Below are positions 34,585-45,059 of a DNA stretch of 64,000 bases, piece by piece. Every line of letters starts with the position of its first letter. Position 1 is the first letter of the stretch. The position numbers and the translations under genes were made by a program. Below the pieces are notes generated by a model that saw only the letters and a program-made list of their open reading frames with translations, was not told the origin of the DNA and did not search any database. This DNA comes from Datisca glomerata. Its lineage: Eukaryota > Streptophyta > Magnoliopsida > Cucurbitales > Datiscaceae. The stretch lies in NCBI GenBank assembly GCA_003255025.1, contig QANY01008723.1, positions 1,612,001 to 1,676,000 on the forward strand, given 5' to 3'.

Positions 34585-34956
34585 TGTTAAGGCAGTAACC
34601 TGAGAGCTCTTCTTGTGCTCCTCTTCTTCTCTGTGCCAGTCTTCTTCTTTGTCAAGAAGCTACCTAGTCATTCCATTCTTCCATTACAACTTCCACCTCA
34701 TCCTCCTTGCCAGCTCTGCTTTAGTGGTTATTGCTAATAGAAGAATATTGTAGATCATCATGAGCTAATTCTTTAGTGCCAGCTCAGCATATTTGTAACC
34801 AACTTATATTCCTCTCTCTCCTACCTGAATGATTAGTATATATATGTATTATGTACTGCGATGAATGATTGAAGCTTCTGAATGAAAAAGTTCTACGTTT
34901 TTCATATCTTTCTTATTGAAGCTCATCTTTATTTTCATTTTCACCAAGCTTCAACC
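34585..34956 (+). repeat. 3' LTR of Copia copy 2 with polypurine tract
   Basis: It begins TGTTAAGGCAGTAACC after the tract TTGTGGGGGGGGGA (34571-34584) and ends AAGCTTCAAC. It pairs with 30342-30716, with several small insertions and deletions between them. Confidence 0.9.
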
Positions 34957-35428
34957 CCCACACCTTAGCATTGCGGCCTTCATTGCCAAAACTTTAAGAT
35001 TGTGAAAGTTTTCTTACTCATTTACTCGTTAGAAAACACACTGCATTTGCTTTCCACATACTGAGACTTCGAATCACCTGAATCGATCCGAAGTTAATAA
35101 GGTGCAGTTGTTGACATGATCACAAATGCTTTCAGTTTGCTTTCAAGGTTTTTTTTGTTAGGTTGAGCGACTATAGATCCAAGAAAATCGTAGTTTTGTA
35201 TCGATTGATGTTCCCTGGCGGTCATGGAAAAGAAAACATAATTTAGTGTAAGAGAGCTAAAATATGTTATACTAGCTCATTTTCGTGATAATATGACTCA
35301 TTTCAAATGTTATTTTGACTGTATAGCTCATTTGTTTGCGTTATGATAACAATAACGTTTCTGAAGTAAATTAGTCGTGATCATCTTGCATTTTGTCTAT
35401 AATGGCAGGTTTTTGCTTGATGTTGCAG

Positions 35429-35560
35429 CAAAACAAAGACGAAGCTAGAAGACGCAACAAGAGCGAAATCAAGTTTCAAATTGTTGGTACTTTCGGTTGA
35501 TCCATTTTTACCATGCTTTGCATTCATAAATGTTCTTTGTATTATTCCAATTTTATCTGA
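35429..35560 (+). other. Candidate last (3'UTR) exon of the TCP gene
   Basis: After the acceptor at 35428 the composition changes to a less AT-rich block with GACGAAGCTAGAAGACGCAA, followed by T-rich DNA with ATAAATG words (about 35526) that could serve for polyadenylation. This looks exonic but has no ORF. It is assigned to the TCP gene only by position and by the strong donor near the TCP stop. Confidence 0.3.
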
Positions 35561-36440
35561 CGTCCCTAGAAAGGACGGTTTGCATTAATCGTATGTTTGA
35601 ATATATGTGTTTATCTGTATTGGAAGCAGTGTGTATCTGAAGTTATATATATATATATTTGTGTGTAACAGTCCATTGAAGCCAATTCTTTTTCTTATTT
35701 GGTTCAATAATTTTGGAAATGTGTCTGTAGCTTCTACTTAAACTTAACTAAGCTTTCAAAATTGTTTACACAATCTATTTCTTTATTTTTGAGCAAAATA
35801 TATAGCCTTACTGAGCTGTTTATTCAATTGATTTATATAATTATTTTACTAATAATATGAGCATTAATTTAGGAAAAGAATTGTAACCAAATAGATAATT
35901 AATAAATTTTAAAAATGGTTAGATAAGCTTATCTAAGTAAAACGAAATATCTAAAAATGTAGAATTACTTATTTAAATTTATGTAAATTTACTTAGATTT
36001 TATTTACTTATGAATTTACTTAACTTGAAAAATATTATTATTGTTTAAAATATCTTTATTTATCAAAATACAATCACTCCACGTTACCCCAATATTTACC
36101 TAGGGAATCAATATCTAAGTGGAAGAGAGATATACTATCTACCGTACTTCACTATTTGTGAATAATTGTGAATAATGTTTGCCATTCACAAATAATGTTT
36201 TTTATTCTCAAACATTATATTCGTATATATAATGTTTTCCATTATCAAATATTATATTCGTAAAAACCCCTTAAATTGATTTTTTTTATCAATTACTTGA
36301 TGAAAAGAGAGGTGATATTTACTGTATATAGGGGGATTGTTATCATGCCGTGAAAAAAATTCACGGCATGGATGCTGGGCTATTGTGATACTTAGATTAT
36401 ATTTGGAGCAATCTGGTCCACACAATGCCCAATAGGTAGT
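35561..36440. other. AT-rich intergenic DNA with a perfect hairpin
   Basis: No coding sequence. At 36344-36370 the arms CATGCCGTGAA and TTCACGGCATG surround a loop of five A. The hairpin lies about 90 bp before the tandem array. Its role is unknown; a transposon end is possible but no partner end was found. Confidence 0.6.
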
Positions 36441-36449
36441 TGGTTTTTT

Positions 36450-37875
36450 TTGGGTTTAACAAATACGTTTTGAGGTTCACTAAATACGTAGTGAGATTCA
36501 CCAATTACGTACAAAATACTAATTCTTGGAGGGTTCACCAATTACGTGGGGCCCTCCGTTACACTAGCCTTAAGCTATGGCGGACATAAGGAAGCATTAG
36601 TCCAGGCCTAGAAAGAAGAGAAGGATTAGTAAGAACAGAAACATAGTAAAGCCAAGGTGTTCTCTTGTCATCAATCTTATTAGTCGTTGTCTCCACTAGC
36701 TGTAGGGCGAATCAAGGCATTCAGCTAAGAGCAGCCAGCAGCAACTAGAGCATCCCGTTTGAAGGCTGAAGCTTTCAAAGATAAGGGAGGAACAGTATCA
36801 GCTGTTTGTTGCTCTTCTTAGTGCTTTAGCTGGTGTTCCCCTTTAGGAAGAAGCGAGAAAGCTTCAAAAGGCTCATCCGAAAGGGCTAGCTAAGACAAGG
36901 CAGCTAGGCTGTAGGCAAGGAAGGCTAGTCCGGCAACTGCTGGCTGTTGATGAGGAGGAGTCAACTAGCGATGCCAGCTTCTGAAAGATTATGATTTGAA
37001 TAAATATTTATTTCCAAGGCCAGTTCTTTAAGTTCTAGAGTGAGGTTCATCAAATACGTACAAAAGAATAATTTTTGGAGGGGTTCACCAATTACGTGGT
37101 GGAGTTCACCAATTACGTAGTAGGATTCACCAAATACGTATAAAATAATAATTCTGGGAGGGTTTCACCAATTACGCACTGAGCTTCATCAATTACGTAG
37201 TGAAGTTCACCAAATACGTACAAAATAATAATTCTTGGAGGGGTTCACCAATTACGTACTGGGGTTTACCAATTACGTAGTGAGGTTCACCAAATATGTA
37301 CAAAAGAATAATTATTGGTGGGGTTCACCAATTACGTAGTGAGGTTCATCAAATACGTAGAAAAGAATAATTCTTAGATGAGTTTACCAATTACATACTA
37401 AGGTTCACCAATTACGTAGTGGGGTTCACCAAATACATATAAAAGAATAATTCTTGGAGGGGTTAACCAATTATGTACTAGGGTTCATCAATTACTTAGT
37501 GGAGTTCACTAAATACGTACAAAAGAATAATTTTTAGAGGGGTTCATCAATTATGTAGTGCGGTTCACCAAATACGTACAAAATAATAATTCTTGAAGGA
37601 GTTCACAAAAAACGTACTAAGGTTTACTAAATAGTACATAATAATAATTCTTGGAGGGGTTCACTAAATACATACTGAGGTTCACTAAATACATAGTGAG
37701 GCTCACCAATTACGTAGTGGGGTTCACTAAATACGTAAAAAATCATAAATCTTAGAGGGATTCACCAAATACGTATTGAGTTTCACCAATTACGTACTGG
37801 GGTTAACAATATTTTTTAAATTTTGGTGAACCCCTGAAGAATTTGTTGTACAACACTACGTATTTGGTGAACCCC
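36450..37875 (+). repeat. TACGTA-rich two-module tandem array
   Basis: The array mixes a 21-bp module (GGTTCACCAATTACGTAGTGA) and a 38-39-bp module that starts GGTTCACCAAATACGTAC and ends ATTCTTGGAGG. The 38-bp module recurs at steps of about 57-60 or 78-81 bp, depending on whether one or two 21-bp modules sit between. Nearly every module carries the palindrome TACGTA. At the right end (about 37823-37876) the words TTTGGTGAACCCCT appear in reverse orientation, twice. The array is interrupted by a different block at about 36550-37035. Confidence 0.9.
36550..37035. other. Foreign block in the array, possibly mitochondrial DNA
   Basis: About 485 bp have a clearly higher GC content than the array and contain none of its words. 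The style, with short purine-rich runs such as GGAAGAAGCGAGAAAGC and CAGCAGCAACTAGAGC, is like angiosperm mitochondrial intergenic DNA. Array units continue on both sides (ending ATTACGTGG before, resuming TGAGGTTCATCAAATACG after). There is no ORF, no inverted ends and no clear target duplication. A nuclear insertion of mitochondrial DNA is my best reading. Confidence 0.4.
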
Positions 37876-37879
37876 TAAA

Positions 37880-38110
37880 CCTAATCGCCATACCTAATAG
37901 GCGAATCGCCTATTTTTGCCCCTAAATGCCATTCTGAAGGTGCTAATCGCATCGTCAAAGTCAAACGCTAGTTTAATGCCTCCAATCTCCTGTTTCAGTC
38001 CCCAAACGCCATGTTCTAATAGGCGATCGCCAGTCTCCCTCCCAATCGTCACTTTTTTTTACTCCGAATCGCTATTTATGTGGCTCTAATAGCCATTCTT
38101 CAAATTTTTT
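37880..38110. repeat. Palindrome-rich left flank of the PMD region
   Basis: It has the perfect palindrome AATAGGCGATTCGCC-type word (AATAGGCGAATCGCCTATT at about 37896-37914) and AATAGGCGATCGCC near 38018. It starts CCTAATCGCC (37880-37889). The same words, in reverse order and orientation, occur at about 42520-42560. Confidence 0.7.
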
Positions 38111-38954
38111 CTTTAAAATTGATATTTTTGTAATTATTTACCGTACACCGGAAAAATCATTTATAAAAATAGAAATAACTCATTATTTCAATGCACACAT
38201 TCTTGATACTCACTTACTATGTAAAAATTAGATTGGATTAATTAAGGATTTTCAAAACAATTGAACACTTAATCATAAACTTGATAAAATATGTCATTGA
38301 TAATATTGTTGTGCTTTGGTGACAAATATCGAGCGAGATAATTTTCACCAAATATGTCGTGATGTTATGATGGTCGGTAAATTTAACCCTTAAGGTCGAG
38401 TTCTACTGTTAAATCGAGCATATCTACTGAAAAGTTTGAAATTAAATATTGAAATTTGAAATTTAACATTTTTATTTTATAATAATAACCCTAAAAGTTT
38501 TGGAAAATAACTTTTATGTTTAATTAATCCCTATAAAATTAATTTTCAAACCTAACCTTATTTCTTATCAAAATTAACCCCAACATTAGAAAACCCCTTC
38601 CCCTTTATTCTTAAAAAAATGATACTCACTCTTCCCCCTCTCTCTCGGCACCTCTTTCATCTTTACTGTGTTCAATGAGGGATTTAGATCGGTTTTGATG
38701 GATTTCGAGCTATGAAATCCATCCCTCCAACCCTCAATCTCTCATTGAACACATCCCTTACAACACACGAATCAAAACCCGTACCAAATCCCTCCAGCCC
38801 GCGACCCCAAACCCCATATCCTTCAAATATTACATTTTTCACCAAATAATGGCTAGAGGAAAGCATAAAGTTACAAACGGAACATTGAATGTAACGACGC
38901 AACCAAGTTTGAGTTCGAGCGGTTCGAAAGCCGTACGATGCCACCAGTTATAGG
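38111..38954. other. AT-rich DNA before the PMD pseudogene
   Basis: No supported ORF. It contains a near-repeat of GATTTCGAGCTATGAAATCC-type text at about 38700-38760. It may include the promoter of the PMD gene, but I see no firm signal. Confidence 0.4.
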
Positions 38955-41670
38955 GTGAAAAGATTTCGTCCAAAGAATCAAAATCTTAGTAGCCATATTC
39001 TTCAGATTGCTCCAACGGAGCGTATATCTCATCCAAGCAAACAAGATGTAAGTTTTTCTTTAAAGATTTTGAATTTTATGTGTTATATTGCTAAAACACC
39101 TAATATATACTTGATTCATTCTGCAAATTGGGTGTTTCTTAGGTGGTGATTATAGAAATGTATGGTTGTTAGTAGAAATATGTCTTGGATGGAAAACTAT
39201 AGTATTTTAATGAGTGCCCATAAAGTGTTCGACGAAATGTTATAAGAAATTATATGGTGTATTTTTTAATTATCCATAAGGTGTTTGAGAAAATTCCATA
39301 TTGACGTTTATACTATTTTTATATGAATGCCTGTAAAATGTTCGATGAAATGCTATATCCCATCCAATGATAAAATGTAAGTTTCTTTAACAAAAAAATT
39401 GGTTGTTATGTGTTATATTGTTAAAACACCAAATAGATACTTAAATCATTTTGAAAACTGAGTGTTTTCTATGTGATGCTTCTAGAAATGTATGATTATT
39501 GGTAGCAATATATGTTTTGGATGAAAAGTTATAGTGTATGTTTATTGTCCGTAAAGTGTTCGACGAAATGTCACAATAGGGATTATAGTACATTTTCTCT
39601 ACACACATTTTTCACCAAGTCATACTTACATTTTGGTTTCTCACGTTGTTCTCCACACACCTTTTTCACTAAGTCATACTTACATTTTGATTTCTTAGGC
39701 TGATTTCTATGATCTTGGTATTCGTGGGGTTGGGAACATTACACCAGTAGCTCGATGGTACAATAGGCTCCCTGAAAATGTGAGAAGGAATGTCGATGCC
39801 TCTGGGTTTAGTTATTTTATAAGTATATTGAAAAAAGGGTCAAATGGATCGCGTCCTATTGAAAAGTCTGACTGAGAAATGGTGGGATACAACCCGTATC
39901 TTTCATATAGATGAAGTGGGTGAAATGACAATGACCCAATTTGACTTTGCTACGATAACTGGCCTGAAAGTTGATGGTCGACAACTAGATTATGATTTGG
40001 AACTCTACAAGAAGAAGAAGGCTTTGCAAAAGTGAGTTGGCAAACTGTTGTCAGAGGTTGGAGAAAAAAAATTAGTTATCAAGGGATATTTGATAAGTAT
40101 GCTTCGTACGAGTGTACTACTCCTAAGTAGGAGGACATTTTGACGAGAGTCTTTCTTCTGGTGCTCTTAGGTAGTACAGTTTTTTACGACAATAGCAATA
40201 AAGTTTATTTGTACTTCCTCCCCAGCCTATAGAAAATAGATGAGATATGGGAGTATAATTGGGGTGGTTCGGCGTTGCCCGTATTGTATTGCAATATGGA
40301 CTTTTTATGTCATGGCAAAAGTATAGGGACAATGGGGTTTTTGGAGAGTATGAGAGGTATGGGCTTGTGAGTACTTTCTGTGTTTGGCACTGAGCAGACC
40401 ATTGGGTGGTCCATACACGTTCCCGAGGGCAGCACGTTGGATATACATTGAGTCAGGAACAAGGGATGTTGGTCATTGCCTAAAAGAATTCCATGTTAAA
40501 CTTCGATACGTGAGGCCCAATGAGGTATGCGTTTTATTATATCAATTCTTTACTTGCAGATTAATTGGTACCCTTGGGGACAATGTACAAACTTGCCTGA
40601 CTATTGCATCAACAATATATCTCCTACCACCATGAGAATCTTGTTGCAAGGACCTGTTGGAAGAGCATGGTACTTGGGTGAGCCCGTCCTAGACAGAGTA
40701 TGGGAACCGAGGTGCCATACATCCCATACAGCCCCAAATTCAATGTTATGTGATCAAACATCACCATAGAGGATCTGTATGGTGGTCCTGAAGGTTCAAG
40801 AGCGACACACTTTATCAGGATGTAGATGGAGATAGCGAAGATACTTATGATGAATTTCGAAAAAAGTGGTTTTCTTACAACTATGATGGGGCATCTTCAT
40901 CTTCGCAGGTGCTAAATACCCATTTTGTCATACAATATAATTTTATAATCTACTATGTATAGGCAGCAGCACTAGAAACCACAGCAGCAACAACAGTACC
41001 AGGAGTATCAGGGTCGACTAGAGCGACCGTTGATGATATAAGAGTGGCTGACATCCAGCTATCATCATGGCAGATTTAGTTACCACTCCCAAGTGGTGGT
41101 AGTGAGTTGGTTGACATTCCAAATGATGTTCTAGTCTGGGGTCTTCCATCTGCTGAAGTCGATGATGTGAGTTATAAGGTTGATATTTATTATTTAGTCA
41201 TTCAATATCATATTAACGTGTAATTCAGATAATGCAGGTGTCGACGGCATGCGCGGCAGGCATGATGCGCATGATTGGCGGTCTTAACAAGCTGTTATTT
41301 GAGAAAATGTTGAGCGCACGTGAGGCGATGATAAAGGCCAAAGCATCAATGTAAAAAAAGATAAGAAAATTGTAAACTTACGATCTTTACCTATTTATTT
41401 TTTAGTTTGAAATCAAAATATACTGAATATGTACACTTGTAGGCGAAGTTACAAAGACGCCTGCACATGTATGAAACTCAAGCAAGCAAGCATGAGAGTG
41501 ATGATGATGAAGTTGATGAAGACAATGACAATGGTGGAGATTCAGTTAATAATGATGAAGACGACCATGTTGACGACACCAATGAGGATACTGAATCGGA
41601 ACGAGAACATGAAGGACACACAAAGCATTCACATGATGCTTTGTTGAAAAATAGAAAAGTTATACCATGA
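38955..41670 (+). pseudogene. Plant mobile domain (PMD) gene, TE-associated, broken
   Basis: Pieces match the plant mobile domain in order: an S-H-I-L-Q-I-A-P-T-E-R-I-S-H start (38985), then after an intron D-F-Y-D-L-G-I-R-G-V-G-N (about 39702), L-T-E-K-W-W-D-T-T-R-I-F-H-I (about 39870) with D-E-V-G-E-M-T-M-T-Q-F-D-F-A, F-Y-D-N-S-N-K-V-Y-L-Y-F-L (about 40183), Y-N-W-G-G-S-A-L-P near 40255, and I-L-L-Q-G-P-V-G-R-A-W-Y-L-G-E (about 40640). An acidic C-terminus (41467-41670) follows. Frameshifts (for example near 39840) and stops break it. PMD proteins are plant-specific, common in transposons, and in single-copy form (MAIN family) act in silencing. Confidence 0.8.
39050..39700 (+). repeat. Direct repeats inside the PMD intron
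   Basis: About 195 bp at 39050-39245 recur at about 39375-39572, sharing TATGTGTTATATTG, GAAATGTATG and GTGTTCGACGAAATGT. A second shorter pair, CATTTTTCACCAAGTCATACTTACATTTTG at about 39607-39637, recurs about 60 bp on. Both look like local tandem duplications. Confidence 0.75.
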
Positions 41671-41694
41671 TGTTTTGTCAAATTTGATATCAAC

Positions 41695-42060
41695 TTTTTA
41701 TGGATATAAATATGGTGGATTCTATGTTTGTTTGGATTTTAAGTTTTTTTAGATTCTAAGTTCTTTTGGAATATAAATTTACCAAAGTTGCATGACAGAC
41801 GTTTGACATATTATGGACATAAACATGCAACTAATATTGTGGATTTTCTAATATTTATGGGGAGGTTCTGTCGAATAGTTTGTTAAAGTTTGAAAGTGGA
41901 TTCTTAGGATAACATTTACAAACTGGCAATCTATCCAATTGGATTCTACGAAGAGTTGATTCACCCCTTACGTTATGGCTTGTCTCGCGCTTACAAATTG
42001 TCAATCTATCCAAACATTTTATTGATGACAAATAAAAAATAATTTTCCTTCTTGATTTTT
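41695..42060. other. AT-rich spacer
   Basis: No gene or clear repeat. It follows the end of the PMD pseudogene and leads into the palindrome-rich block. Confidence 0.45.
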
Positions 42061-42607
42061 TATGCATAATAAGGAGTATTGGAACCAAACGCTTGGCACA
42101 AAGTCGAACACCCGTGCCGGTAGGACAAGAGCTAAACACCTCATACAATGGCGTTTGGGGACCAAACGCCATCAACAATCCACAAATTCCATTCATGACT
42201 CGTGATTTTCCAGTCATGAATGGCCTTTAGGGCCTGATGGTTGCGCCCCAAACGCTTGATTTGATGACGTTTGGCCTGTGTCCCATCTACACGTGTCGAA
42301 CGACTGTTAGAATGGCATTTGGGGATCAAACACCATCCACGATCCCAAAATTCCATTCATTACTAGCGATTCGCCAGTCTTGAATGGCGTTTAGGGCCTG
42401 ATGGCCATGCCCCAAATGCATGATTTAAAGACGCCTGGCCGGTATCCCATCTACACGGGCCAAACACCTGTTACCATGGCGTTTGGGACCCAAACGCTTA
42501 CTGTAGTCCCCAAACACCTGTTGTTACAGGCGATTCGCCTGACCGATAGGCGATTAGGACCACCAAAGTAGCGTTTGGGCCTAATCACCTAGTTTGACCA
42601 AATTATT
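42060..42607. repeat. Palindrome-rich right flank: about 165-bp tandem units
   Basis: Units beginning ATGGCGTTTGGGGACC recur near 42146, 42313 and 42476. Perfect palindromes include GGCGTTTGGGGACCAAACGC-type text (9-bp arms, about 42148-42168), GCGTTTGGGACCCAAACGC (about 42479-42497) and CAGGCGATTCGCCTG (about 42527-42541). The block is much less AT-rich than its surroundings. Words GGCGATTAGG at 42549-42558 are inverted against CCTAATCGCC at 37880-37889. Confidence 0.75.
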
Positions 42608-42928
42608 GGTTGGTGGTGTCTGATGGTTGTGCAATTAATATGGGTAATTACTCTTCGTAAACCATCCTTAAAAATCATATATTCACTCAACTAAACACAT
42701 TCTGTCTAATTTTCAAGTGCTCTAAACTTCAAAACACTTACTTGCTCCTTCATTTTCTTTGTTTGGATTGTCCAAATTTCATCTCCAATTAAGTGATGGA
42801 GTACACCAAAAAGGTAATTTTTTTTTTTACTTTTCTTTAGTTTTTTTTAAGATTAAGCATACTCAAAGACCCAACATCCTGATGTTTAGTTTTCTATAAA
42901 TTTTATTTAAGATTAAGCATCTTCAAAG

Positions 42929-45055
42929 ATGAGTCATCGTGAAGTATCCATAAACACGGGTGAGACGGGTACGCGACTGGGTTCATCCACATTAGCAAAC
43001 TTACGAAATGAGAATGTTATTGGTGAAAATTTTGATATGTTACAAGAGGCCAAACATTTGTACTATACATATGCAATTGATGTTGAGTTCAGTGTACGAA
43101 AAGATGATAAACGTAAAAACAGAGAGGGAGAAGCTGTGCGACAGAGATCGGTTTGCTCAAAAGAAGGAATTCAGGAGAAAAAATATATGGGTAGAGAGGA
43201 CACAAAGCGAGAACCAAGAGACTTGACAAGGGTGGATTGTCGTGTTTGTTTTAAGGTGAACTTGGATAAGAAGACGAAAAATGGGTCGTTAAAGATTTTG
43301 AAGGTAAGCACAACCATCCCACCGCCTCATCACAGGACCCGCCCTTTCTTCGATCCAATAGAGCAGTGAATGAAGCGGACATGGCTCTGGCAACATGATT
43401 GTATAATGTTGGTGTAAGGCTAAGCCAAGTGTTTGATTACATGGTCGACCAAGAAGGTGGTTACGAAAATGTGGGGGGTTTTTACGGATGGATCTGTACA
43501 ATAAGATGGAGAAGCAGTGAAAACGCAGATAATCGAAACTGATTTAGCAACAGCTATTGCTTTTTATACTGTAAAATTGGAGATGGATCCAGATATGTAT
43601 TACAAATACAACATTGACACAGATAATCATCTAGCAAACTTGTTCTGGGCAGACTCGACGTGCCAAGTTGACTATCACTATTTTGGTGATGCACTGGAGT
43701 TCGATACGATCTACATGATGAATGCATACAAGAAACCGCTCGTGATTTTCCATGGCATGAATAATCATTACAAGACCATAGTATTTGGTGGGGCATTATT
43801 GTTTAATGAGACTGTGGAACCTATCAATGGGTGTTGAGGACTTTCTTAGATGCCATGAAAAACCAAATGCCTCAATCAAGATGGTCCTCCCCAATTGCAA
43901 TCATCGGCTTTGTGCATGGCGTCTCGAATGAAATGCCCAATCAAACGTGCATGACCCGTAACTTTCACGGGCATTCAAGAGAGTCATGTTGGACGTACTT
44001 AGTGAAGGGGAGTTCGAAGAGGAATGAGATCATTTGATAGAGTCGTTCAACCTCAGGCAAAACAAATGGGTTTAATGGATGTATGCGAAGCGTGAACGTT
44101 GGGAAGAAGCCTTCCAACATGGAAAATTCTTTGCTTTTATTAGAACGACGCAATGATATGAAGGTATGAACACGTATATCTACCGACTCGTTGAACGTCG
44201 ATCTAAACTATTTGAATTTGTGCTACAATTCGGTCAGGCGTTGGCATGTATTCGACAAGAGGAAAGCTTGGACGATTTCAAGATGACAAATGAAACGCCT
44301 GTGCTTCAGACTCACTTGCGTGCGTTAGAGCAACACACGGCAAGTCTGTTTTCACAAACACTATTTAAACGTGTGCGTAAGTAGATCATGGGTGAAACAT
44401 CGTTTATAGTTTGTGCTTTGACACATGATGTGGAGGCTCAAAATTATTCATTGGTGGAGTTTCGGGTGTTGAATGACTCATACTTAGTGACACGAGACCA
44501 AAAACTTGATACGCTCAAGTGCAGTTGTGGCAAGTTTGAATCAGTGGGAATACCGTGTCGGCATATGTTTACTATTATGAAAGTAGAACATATGCAACAG
44601 ATCCCAAGCACGTGTATACTAAACCGGTGGTGGATCATTGTGAAGAGTAATATACTACCAACAGGGTCAAGCCATTCGTATATGGATATAGATGAGGCAG
44701 TATTGCTTCGGTACAATTCGATCCAACTCGCTGCCAAACGGTGTTGGCACCCGTCGATGTGGCCATTGTAAGAACACTGGACATACCAAATGGACATGTC
44801 CACAACTACCGAGCGATGTGAATGCCACGATGCCAGATGATAATAATGATGATCCAACACCATCTAACGTGCAAGGTACACACATGACGGGGGTGTCCGG
44901 ACACGGTGCGTCTCCATTCAACGTGCAAGGTGCGTACACTTTCAATGTGCAAGGTGCGTACGCATTCAACCCATATGCATACCCACTACCATTCAATGCA
45001 CAACGTGGGTTCCCTTATGTACAACACAAATATCTTATACTGGTATAATTTTTCA
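42929..45055 (+). pseudogene. FAR1-type Mutator (MULE) transposase, broken
   Basis: The FAR1 DNA-binding domain is recognisable at 42929-43330 (Y-Y-T-Y-A-I-D-V-E-F-S-V-R-K-D-D, then R-Q-R-S-V-C-S-K-E-G, D-C-R-V-C-F-K-V). The MULE transposase core begins at about 43517 with W-A-D-S-T-C-Q-V-D-Y-H-Y-F-G-D-A-L-E-F-D-T-I-Y near 43650, including the first catalytic Asp. A SWIM zinc finger, C-S-C-G-K-F-E-S-V-G-I-P-C-R-H-M-F, lies at about 44520-44570. A C-terminal C-G-H-C-K-N-T-G-H-T-K-W-T-C knuckle follows near 44758. Stops and shifts separate the parts. FAR1 and FHY3 transcription factors share this ancestry, but here the damage and the context indicate a transposon. Confidence 0.88.
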
Positions 45056-45059
45056 TATC

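Larger units (their letters stand above)
30342..34956 (+). mobile_element. Decayed Ty1/Copia retrotransposon, copy 2, with 5-bp target duplication
   Basis: The element spans a 5' LTR (30342-30716), a Met-type primer site, gag, integrase, RT and RNase H remnants, a G-run polypurine tract and a 3' LTR (34585-34956). CCCAC flanks it at 30337-30341 and 34957-34961, a perfect 5-bp duplication. All coding domains are broken. It reads in the same direction as the TCP gene. Confidence 0.93.
28039..35428 (+). other. Possible long 3'UTR intron of the TCP gene, holding Copia copy 2
   Basis: The donor GTAAGC at 28039 and an acceptor TTGATGTTGCAG ending at 35428 (an alternative ATAATGGCAG ends at 35408) could define one intron of about 7.4 kb. 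About 4.6 kb of it is the Copia element at 30342-34956, so the intron before insertion would be near 2.8 kb. The non-Copia parts hold no ORFs and are AT-rich. The alternative is that the gene ends shortly after 28100 and this is intergenic DNA. Splicing is inferred, not seen. Confidence 0.35.

Noticed and set aside
36344..36370. Helitron or bacterial-type terminator hairpin
   Set aside because: The hairpin is perfect, but no CTRR end follows at the expected distance, no replication-helicase sequence is nearby, and the context is eukaryotic.
42929..45055. Functional FAR1/FHY3-type transcription factor
   Set aside because: Stops and frameshifts break every domain, and the neighbours are transposon genes.
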